From contig JAFVET010000066.1 in the NCBI GenBank assembly GCA_017475875.1, positions 1 through 5,038 of the forward strand: a DNA stretch of 5,038 nucleotides, read 5' to 3'. A program made the translations under genes and the position numbers. This DNA comes from Candidatus Methanomethylophilaceae archaeon (GTDB lineage: Archaea > Thermoplasmatota > Thermoplasmata > Methanomassiliicoccales > Methanomethylophilaceae). Position 1 is the first letter of the stretch. Every line of letters starts with the position of its first letter. This document shows, in pieces, positions 1 to 5,038 of the stretch. The notes beneath the pieces were generated by a model. That model was not told the origin of the DNA, made no database searches, and was given only the letters and a program-made list of their open reading frames with translations.

Positions 1-1942
1 CACGTCCAACGTGAAGACCATCGGTACCGTCGGATCCTCGTCAATCAACGAGGCCGGCGTCGAGACCATCCTCGACAACAAGGTCGACCTCATCGTCGCC
101 ACGCCGAGCAACTCGGTCAAGACCACCTGCGACGCCCTCATGAACGACGACTCCCGTGGATACCACATCGACGTCGTCTACCTCTGGTACGCTTCCAGCT
201 ACTGCATCCCGACCATCATGACCATGGGTATCCTGATGGACGCCGAAGCCGACGCCCTCGCCTACGCCCAGTACTGCTACGACGCGGAGAAGAACATCAC
301 ATCCAAGATCTCCGACGGCGACAAGAAGGACGCCATCGTCATCTGCGGCTTCGAGCCCACCTCCATGGCCAGCAGGATGAGCTCCAAGGGAGGCCTCGAC
401 GTCATCTCCGGCGACCAGGCCGGCGCCTACTACCTCATGAGCAAGATCGCCAACACCTACCACGCCACCGACACCGACAACTGGGGATACTGCTACCGCA
501 GCGTCGAATGGTTCATCGAGAACGACAAGCTCTTCGACGTCATCATCGACACCGAATCGGGAGCCGGGTTCGCCAAGGTGAACGACAACGGCACCGACAG
601 GTTCTACACGCAGGACGAGTACAACGCCCGCTTCGAGAACTCCATCAAATACTTCGCCGGAACCGAGGAATACGTCGACGGATGGATCGTCGGTTCGACC
701 TTCGACTTCCTCTCCGGATTCTCCGGTTACGCCATGCTCCCGGTCATCGCCGCGCAGCTCTATCCCGACCAGTTCAACATGAGCGACGCCATCAGCAACC
801 TCCAGTACTGGTTCGACAACTTCACCACCGTGAAGCTCGACGTCACCAAGGTCGGAGGCTACAGGTACACCGGCGACAAGTTCAACACCGCGTACTCCAC
901 GAGCAGCTCATCCAAGAACGCCAACGGGTTCTACTCCTGGTCCCCCACCTTGGTCAGGGTCGACGGCAACTACAGCAACTGCACCCCCGCCTTCATGACC
1001 ATCGCCGAGACCGTCTTCAAGGCCGCCTACGGCGACGTCCCCTCGTACGACGGGATCAAGCTCGCCGACATCCCGGCCAAGTACCTCTACCAGTACTCCG
1101 ACTACACCTCGGTGGACGGCTCCGGAAAACTCGTCGTGAAGACGTTCGACAACACATCCGACGGAAAATCCGAGGCCTACGCCGACAAGACCCTCGACTT
1201 CACGCCGAACAAGGTCATCTGCTACACCGACGCCTACATCGACACGATCTATCACATCCTGTGCGACTACTACGGCGAGACCGCCTACGGCGACAGCCCC
1301 AAGGCCGTGGCCAAACTCTGGGAGCTCATCCCCGCCATGACCAGCTCCGTCAAGAGCGGGCTCGAGAGCAAGTACAAGCTCACCGTCCCCGACTCCGTGA
1401 CCATCATCGGTACCGGCCAGGAGGACCTCGCTTCCTACTGCGGATCCGTCGGCGCCTCCGACAAGGTCGTGGTCTTCATGTCCGAGTACAACATCCGCTC
1501 CACCAACAAGAGCAGCTGGTGGAACACCAACACCGCCATCACGGCCAACAACCCCAACGTCCAGTTCGTATACCTCCTTTCGAACAGCCCTGGCATGGTC
1601 CTTTCGACCACCGAGATGATCGGGGAGATCATCGGATACGACAACACCGAGGCCATGATGACCAAGATCCTCGCTGAGATCTACGTCATGCAGAAGGCCA
1701 TCGACGATTCCGGCAAGAAGTACACGTTCTACGTCGAGACCGCGGCCAAGAAGGCCGTCGCCTCCAACACCCTGATGGGCGGCATATTCGCGTACATCCT
1801 CGGCCTCGAGAACATCGTCACCGGCGACAACCTCATGAACGGGGAGCTATCGGACGAGGCGATCATCTCGGCCCAGCCCAAGATCATCGCGTTCTACACC
1901 TCCGATTCGCGTTCCGACGCCGAATGCATGAGGGTGGCCTGA
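1..1942 (+). CDS. ABC importer substrate-binding protein with two tandem binding domains, 5' end missing
   Basis: Probably an extracytoplasmic receptor that binds a metal chelate, heme or corrinoid and delivers it to the permeases encoded downstream. The reading frame is open to the left edge; the GTG at 11 has no ribosome binding site and falls inside the first lobe, so it is an internal Val. Numbering from that GTG, residues 1-275 resemble a PF01497 (BtuF/FecB) domain: VETILDNKVDLIVATPSN is the N-lobe 'EAIL..KPDLVI' segment, about 66-100 the connecting helix, and 236-271 a typical C-lobe end (LPVIAAQLYPDQF). Residues 276-397 are a Ser/Tyr/Asp-rich linker. Residues 398-643 look like a second such domain, with KYTFYVET near 570 and GELSDEAIISAQPKIIAFY at 611-629. 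This domain stops about 45 residues before the usual end. There are ten cysteines and no C-terminal membrane anchor; the signal peptide or lipobox must lie upstream. The family is well supported; the ligand is unknown. Confidence 0.85.
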   Translation, partial: TSNVKTIGTVGSSSINEAGVETILDNKVDLIVATPSNSVKTTCDALMNDDSRGYHIDVVYLWYASSYCIPTIMTMGILMDAEADALAYAQYCYDAEKNITSKISDGDKKDAIVICGFEPTSMASRMSSKGGLDVISGDQAGAYYLMSKIANTYHATDTDNWGYCYRSVEWFIENDKLFDVIIDTESGAGFAKVNDNGTDRFYTQDEYNARFENSIKYFAGTEEYVDGWIVGSTFDFLSGFSGYAMLPVIAAQLYPDQFNMSDAISNLQYWFDNFTTVKLDVTKVGGYRYTGDKFNTAYSTSSSSKNANGFYSWSPTLVRVDGNYSNCTPAFMTIAETVFKAAYGDVPSYDGIKLADIPAKYLYQYSDYTSVDGSGKLVVKTFDNTSDGKSEAYADKTLDFTPNKVICYTDAYIDTIYHILCDYYGETAYGDSPKAVAKLWELIPAMTSSVKSGLESKYKLTVPDSVTIIGTGQEDLASYCGSVGASDKVVVFMSEYNIRSTNKSSWWNTNTAITANNPNVQFVYLLSNSPGMVLSTTEMIGEIIGYDNTEAMMTKILAEIYVMQKAIDDSGKKYTFYVETAAKKAVASNTLMGGIFAYILGLENIVTGDNLMNGELSDEAIISAQPKIIAFYTSDSRSDAECMRVA

Positions 1943-1965
1943 GCTGAAACCCGAAGGGACGGTCC
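1943..1965 (+). other. Short junction between binding-protein and permease genes
   Basis: This is the longest non-coding stretch in the window, 23 nt. The frame of the next gene has a stop at 1945-1947 and only one initiator, ATG at 1966, which fixes the permease start. The only ribosome-binding candidate is a weak AAGGGA at 1954-1959, six bases before the ATG. That is poorer than the sites at the later junctions, so the permease may be translated less than the binding protein or rely on coupling. There is room for neither a promoter nor a terminator hairpin. Confidence 0.6.
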
Positions 1966-3033
1966 ATGGGAAACGACGTAGCATCGGCACGCGAATCGGC
2001 GAAGACCGAGGAGACCAGGAGGCGCAGACGCGCCCGCGTCATCCTGGCGGCGCTCCTCGCGTCTGTCGTGCTGGTGTATCTCGTATGCGTATCCCTCGGA
2101 TCGTCCCAGATCCCCCTGGGTCGCGTCTGGGACGCGATCCTCGGGAACCCTTACATATGGAGCGACGACCTCATCGTCAACACGCTCCGCGGGCCCCGCG
2201 TACTGGCCGCCGCCATCATCGGCGCGGCGCTCTCCCTGGGCGGGATGGCCATGCAGGCCCTGTTCAGGAACCCGATGGCATCGCCGTCGGTATTGGGGAT
2301 ATCGTCGGGATCATCGTTCGGAGCGGCTTTCTACATAGCCATAGGCGCCGGGATCTGGCTCAGCAGCTGGGGGACGGTGATCTGCTCGTTCGCCTGCGCC
2401 CTCGCGGTCCTCCTCCTGGTGTACATGCTCGCATACAGCAAACACGGCGGGACCCAGACCACGGTCCTGCTCCTCGCGGGGATGGCTGTGAGCGCGTTGT
2501 TCTCCGGCCTCACCTCCATGATAGAGTTCTTCTCCGACGCGGACACTGTGCAGTCGATAGTGTTCTGGATGCTGGGGAGCTTCGACGGGATGTCGTGGAA
2601 CGACGACCTCACGATGCTCGTCCCTGTGATCGCGGGCTCCATACTCATCTGCCTGAACCTCCGCGAACTGAACCTTCTCACCGCCGGCGAGGCCAAGGCC
2701 CGCAACCTCGGTGTCAACGTCCCCCGCGTCAGGTTGATGCTCCTGATCGGGTCCGCCTTGCTCGTGGCGGGGACCGTCGCCTTCTGCGGGGTCATCGGTT
2801 TCGTCGGTCTGATAATACCGCACGCGTTCCGTTCCATAGTCGGTCCGGAACACAAGAGGCTCGCGCCCATCTGCATCCTGGGCGGGGCGATTTTCCTGAT
2901 GATAATAGACACGTTCGCCCGTTCCGCCCTGCCTCCCTACGAACTTCCAGTAGGGACGGTCACTTCGGTGATCGGCGCCCCGTTCTTCCTGTGGATACTG
3001 CGCTCGCGCAAGAACATGCTGTGGAGGACCTGA
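1966..3033 (+). CDS. FecCD/BtuC-family ABC importer permease (first copy)
   Basis: A 355-residue polytopic membrane subunit of a type II ABC importer, which normally dimerises to form the translocation path for siderophore-iron, heme or cobalamin. After a basic cytoplasmic N-terminus (RRRRRAR at 18-24) come about ten hydrophobic segments. Family motifs appear in order: RGPR at 75-78; QALFRNPMASPSVLGISSG at 97-115; the ATPase-contacting segment GEAKARNLGV at 241-250; GVIGFVGLIIPH at 275-286; ELPVGTVTSVIGAPFFLWIL at 326-345. R75, R78 and R319 align by eye with E. coli BtuC R56, R59 and R295, the arginines that dock the binding protein. Length is normal for the family (BtuC is 326). The ATPase gene starts one base after its stop. 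ATA codons are common here, unlike in the upstream gene. The substrate cannot be assigned. Confidence 0.95.
   Translation: MGNDVASARESAKTEETRRRRRARVILAALLASVVLVYLVCVSLGSSQIPLGRVWDAILGNPYIWSDDLIVNTLRGPRVLAAAIIGAALSLGGMAMQALFRNPMASPSVLGISSGSSFGAAFYIAIGAGIWLSSWGTVICSFACALAVLLLVYMLAYSKHGGTQTTVLLLAGMAVSALFSGLTSMIEFFSDADTVQSIVFWMLGSFDGMSWNDDLTMLVPVIAGSILICLNLRELNLLTAGEAKARNLGVNVPRVRLMLLIGSALLVAGTVAFCGVIGFVGLIIPHAFRSIVGPEHKRLAPICILGGAIFLMIIDTFARSALPPYELPVGTVTSVIGAPFFLWILRSRKNMLWRT
3023..3027 (+). promoter_or_regulatory. Ribosome binding site of the first ATPase gene
   Basis: GGAGG lies inside the last codons of the first permease gene, seven bases before the ATG at 3035. It complements the 3' end of 16S rRNA and supports that ATG as the start. 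Its position within the upstream gene suggests coupled translation. Confidence 0.7.
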
Positions 3034-3034
3034 G

Positions 3035-3868
3035 ATGGTGAGACTGAAGGTCGAGGACCTGAAGTTCTCCCACGGGAAGAAACCGATACTGCATGGGCTG
3101 GACGTGGAGATCCGCGACGGGGAGGTGATAGGCATCCTCGGTCAGAACGGTTCCGGGAAGACCACCCTCCTCAACTGCATAAACACCACTTACAGACAAT
3201 CGAAGGGGTCCGTGGCTGTGGCGGATTTCTCGGCCGACGTCCTGGACTCCCCCAGGGAACTGGAGGACATGATGGACATAAGGTCGTTCACGGATACCGA
3301 ACGCTCGCGCATCATCGCCACGGTGGAACAGAACTCGTTCATGTCGTTCCCGTTCACGGTGATGGACACGGTCCGCATGGGGAGGTACTCCCGCGCAGGG
3401 ATCCTCGACGAAAGCGACGAGGAGGAGACGGAAAAGGTCCTCTCCTGCCTGGAGGAGACGGGTATCCTGGATTTCGCGTCCCGCAACGTATCGGAGCTTT
3501 CTGGAGGGGAATGGAGGAGGGTCATGATAGCACAGGCCCTGGCCCAGGAGCCGGAGGTGCTGCTCCTCGACGAACCGACACTCCACCTCGACATAAACCA
3601 CCAGTTCGAGCTCATGGACCTCTGCAGGAGGATCGTGGCCAGAGGCGGGATACTCGTCGCCATCGTGACGCACGACCTCCAACTGGCGGCCCGCTACTGC
3701 GACCGCGTCATCGTGATGCGCGAGGGTGAGATAATAGCCAACGGACCCGCCAAGGAGGTCATCACCGAAGATATGATAGCAGAAGTCTTCGGGATGAGGT
3801 CGAGGGTCGCTTGGGACGACGAGATCGGCGGGATGTCGGTCTTTCTGATAGACAGGATTTACAATTGA
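3035..3868 (+). CDS. FecE/BtuD-type ABC importer ATPase (first copy)
   Basis: A 277-residue cytoplasmic nucleotide-binding subunit that would hydrolyse ATP to power import through the adjacent permease(s). All catalytic motifs are intact: Walker A GQNGSGKTT at 36-44, Q-loop Q99 in VEQNSF, signature LSGGEWRRV at 155-163, Walker B VLLLDEPT at 175-182, D-loop LHLD at 183-186, and switch His213 in VTHD. The stretch LHLDINHQFELMDL and the later YCDRVIVM closely resemble E. coli FecE, which places it in the iron-chelate/cobalamin branch. The distance from the Walker A Lys to the Q-loop Gln is 57 residues against 42 in FecE, so about 15 residues (roughly 66-85, acidic) are inserted. The gene sits between two permease genes, 1 nt from the first and 9 nt from the second, and could serve either. 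It is complete and apparently functional. Confidence 0.95.
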   Translation: MVRLKVEDLKFSHGKKPILHGLDVEIRDGEVIGILGQNGSGKTTLLNCINTTYRQSKGSVAVADFSADVLDSPRELEDMMDIRSFTDTERSRIIATVEQNSFMSFPFTVMDTVRMGRYSRAGILDESDEEETEKVLSCLEETGILDFASRNVSELSGGEWRRVMIAQALAQEPEVLLLDEPTLHLDINHQFELMDLCRRIVARGGILVAIVTHDLQLAARYCDRVIVMREGEIIANGPAKEVITEDMIAEVFGMRSRVAWDDEIGGMSVFLIDRIYN

Positions 3869-3873
3869 GGTGA
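3867..3873 (+). promoter_or_regulatory. Strong ribosome binding site of the second permease gene
   Basis: GAGGTGA overlaps the TGA stop of the ATPase gene and ends four bases before the ATG at 3878. It is a long match to the conserved archaeal/bacterial anti-Shine-Dalgarno. It favours the ATG at 3878 over the later in-frame ATG at 3920 (residue 15). Confidence 0.75.
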
Positions 3874-3877
3874 GACG

Positions 3878-4981
3878 ATGGACGGAGGGAAGGTCATCGA
3901 CAGGGCCGTCAGGGCATGGATGGAACCAGAGGCGGACGTGGAGGAGGAGGTCAGAACGTTCCAGCGCAACGCGTCGCTAAAAGTACTTTTCATAGTGGCG
4001 TGCGTCGTTGCGGCGTTCGTGGCCGTCGGCATATCCGTGACCATCGGCGACTACAGCATATCGTTCGTGGACACGTACAAGGTGATATTCGACCACCTGC
4101 TCGGCAACGTCACCGACAGCATGGGCGACTACGTGATATTCACCTGGAGGATGCCCCGCATCCTCACCGGCCTCATCGCAGGGGCCGGCCTGGCCGCCGC
4201 CGGTTGCGTGATGCAGTCCATCCTGCGCAACCCCCTCGCCGACACGTACACCACGGGGATATCGTCGGGGGCGTCGTTCGGTGCCTCGCTCGCCCTCGGA
4301 CTGGGCATATCCGTCGCTTCAGGAACGGTCGCCGTCATCGCGAACGCCTTCGTGTTCTCCCTGATCCCCGTGTTCATAATCATCCTGGTCATGAAGATGA
4401 AGGGTTCGTCGCCCTCCGTCATGATCATGACTGGTATCGCGGTGATGTACATATTCAACGCCGCTGCCACCCTCATCAGGCTCCGCGCCGACTCGGAGAC
4501 CCAGGCCGCGATTTTCGCCTGGTCCGTGGGTTCCATCGACGTCACATCGTGGTCCGCCCCGGAGACCATGGTGGTGTTCGTCATAGTCGGATTGGTGGCG
4601 CTCATGCTCCTATCGAAGAAGCTAAACGTGATATCGACCGGTGACGAGAGCGCGAGGTCGATGGGCGTCGACGCCGAGACCATCCGCATCATCGCCCTCG
4701 TCATAATATCGCTGATGGCCGCCGGAATCGTATCGTTCACCGGACTCATCGGGTTCGTCGGACTCGTGTGTCCGCACATCGCAAGGCTGGTCATCGGTTC
4801 CGACAACAGGTATCTCATCCCAGCTTCCGCCGCGTTCGGTTCCGCGCTGCTGCTCATAGCCGACATAATCGGACGCGTGATCACCGCGAACAACGACATA
4901 CAGGTCGGAGTCATAACGGCGTTCATCGGCGGACCCATGTTCCTGTATCTCATCGTGAAGAGCCGCAGGGAGGCGTGGTGA
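3878..4981 (+). CDS. FecCD/BtuC-family ABC importer permease (second, divergent copy)
   Basis: A 367-residue membrane permease of the same family as the first copy but strongly diverged from it. It begins with an acidic cytoplasmic extension of about 30 residues (MEPEADVEEEVRTF at 15-28) before the first membrane segment near 34-56. Family motifs: RMPR at 91-94; QSILRNPLADTYTTGISSG at 113-131; GDESARSMGV at 255-264, the likely ATPase coupling segment; TGLIGFVGLVCPHIARLVIG at 288-307; and a C-terminal VGVITAFIGGPMFLYLIV at 343-360. The docking arginines of BtuC are matched by R91, R94 and R333. The usual E-L-P before the last motif is replaced by DIQ (340-342). The gene follows the first ATPase by 9 nt and overlaps the next gene by 1 nt. 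It may form its own homodimer or pair with the first permease. Confidence 0.95.
   Translation: MDGGKVIDRAVRAWMEPEADVEEEVRTFQRNASLKVLFIVACVVAAFVAVGISVTIGDYSISFVDTYKVIFDHLLGNVTDSMGDYVIFTWRMPRILTGLIAGAGLAAAGCVMQSILRNPLADTYTTGISSGASFGASLALGLGISVASGTVAVIANAFVFSLIPVFIIILVMKMKGSSPSVMIMTGIAVMYIFNAAATLIRLRADSETQAAIFAWSVGSIDVTSWSAPETMVVFVIVGLVALMLLSKKLNVISTGDESARSMGVDAETIRIIALVIISLMAAGIVSFTGLIGFVGLVCPHIARLVIGSDNRYLIPASAAFGSALLLIADIIGRVITANNDIQVGVITAFIGGPMFLYLIVKSRREAW
3979..3990 (+). repeat. 12-bp AT-rich perfect palindrome inside the second permease gene
   Basis: AAAAGTACTTTT is a perfect inverted repeat with no spacer, in an otherwise GC-rich gene. It covers codons 34-38 (Leu-Lys-Val-Leu-Phe), written CTA AAA GTA CTT TTC, several of which look uncommon in this window. 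It lies at the beginning of the first membrane segment. A regulatory role is not shown; it may be chance or a codon-usage effect. Confidence 0.5.
4967..4973 (+). promoter_or_regulatory. Ribosome binding site of the second ATPase gene
   Basis: AGGGAGG lies within the last codons of the second permease gene, seven bases before the ATG at 4981. It supports that ATG, which overlaps the permease TGA stop by one base (TGATG), a classic coupled stop-start. Confidence 0.7.
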
Positions 4982-5038
4982 TGGCCGGGCCCATATTGGA
5001 GGTCAAGGGCCTCACGTGCGGATACTCGCCTGACAAAC
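4981..5038 (+). CDS. Probable second ABC importer ATPase, N-terminal fragment cut by window edge
   Basis: Only 19 codons are present, reading MAGPILEVKGLTCGYSPDK. The pattern ILEVKGLTCGYS matches the first beta strand and A-loop region of ABC ATPases; the Tyr of GYS is at the position of the aromatic residue that stacks on adenine, and the first ATPase here starts similarly (LKVEDLKFSHG). The ATG overlaps the preceding stop and has a good ribosome binding site. Position right after a permease gene strengthens the call. Walker A and every other diagnostic motif lie beyond the window, so the assignment rests on a short N-terminal pattern and context. Confidence 0.75.
   Translation, partial: MAGPILEVKGLTCGYSPDK

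Noticed and set aside
11..13. GTG as a true start of the receptor gene.
   Set aside because: The frame is open upstream, there is no ribosome binding site or signal peptide, and the residues after it are already inside a conserved lobe.
41..463. Long open frames on the minus strand, here and at 908-1255, 2311-3135, 2960-3682 and 4129-4953.
   Set aside because: They lie opposite strongly supported genes, have low-complexity or Arg/Val/Asp-biased translations typical of GC-rich antisense frames, and show no recognisable domain.
508..1677. A 389-codon + strand frame inside the receptor gene, plus similar ones at 2085-3041 and 3916-4644.
   Set aside because: The translations are rich in Arg, His and Gln, as expected from reading GC-rich genes out of frame, while the overlapping frames carry clear family motifs.
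1950..1966. Small inverted repeats at the first junction (CCC-GAA-GGG and GGAC-G-GTCC) as a terminator or operator.
   Set aside because: Stems are only 3-4 bp, one has a one-base loop, and there is no T-run; the genes look co-transcribed.
3421..3461. Direct repeat GGAGGAGACGG at 3421-3431 and 3451-3461.
   Set aside because: Both copies encode E-E-T in an acidic helix of the ATPase; short repeated acidic codons explain it.
3866..3880. Possible TGA readthrough fusing the first ATPase to the second permease, which are in the same frame four codons apart.
   Set aside because: A strong ribosome binding site overlaps the stop, the ATPase is already full length, and TGA also ends the other genes here; nothing suggests recoding.

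Overview
The window is wholly coding on the + strand. It carries most of one ABC-importer operon of the iron-siderophore/cobalamin/heme uptake class (type II importers, BtuCDF/FecBCDE superfamily). Both ends are cut: the first gene lacks its 5' end and the last is only begun.

Likely host: a GC-rich archaeon, possibly of the Methanomassiliicoccales/Methanomethylophilaceae type. The signs are roughly 60% GC, strong purine-rich ribosome binding sites (GAGGTGA, GGAGG), frequent ATA and AGG codons beside otherwise GC-rich third positions, all four visible stops being TGA, and a large substrate-binding protein with two binding folds in tandem. This taxonomic call is an inference; no marker gene is present.

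Layout: (1) 1-1942, a substrate-binding protein with two PF01497-like domains in tandem, joined by a linker of about 120 residues, with its N-terminus outside the window; (2) 1966-3033, a BtuC/FecCD-type permease; (3) 3035-3868, a FecE/BtuD-type ATPase; (4) 3878-4981, a second and clearly different BtuC/FecCD permease; (5) 4981-5038, the first 19 codons of what looks like a second ATPase. Gaps are 23 nt, 1 nt, 9 nt and a 1-nt overlap, so transcription is probably polycistronic and translation coupled.

The genes would work together as follows. The binding protein captures a metal chelate or corrinoid-like ligand outside the membrane and docks on a permease dimer, and the ATPase dimer drives import. 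What is unusual is that one binding protein is followed by two permease-ATPase pairs, so the system could be two parallel importers or one heteromeric importer. The substrate cannot be read from the sequence. No RNA genes, mobile elements, CRISPR arrays or convincing terminators were seen, and no gene-free stretch is longer than 23 bases.
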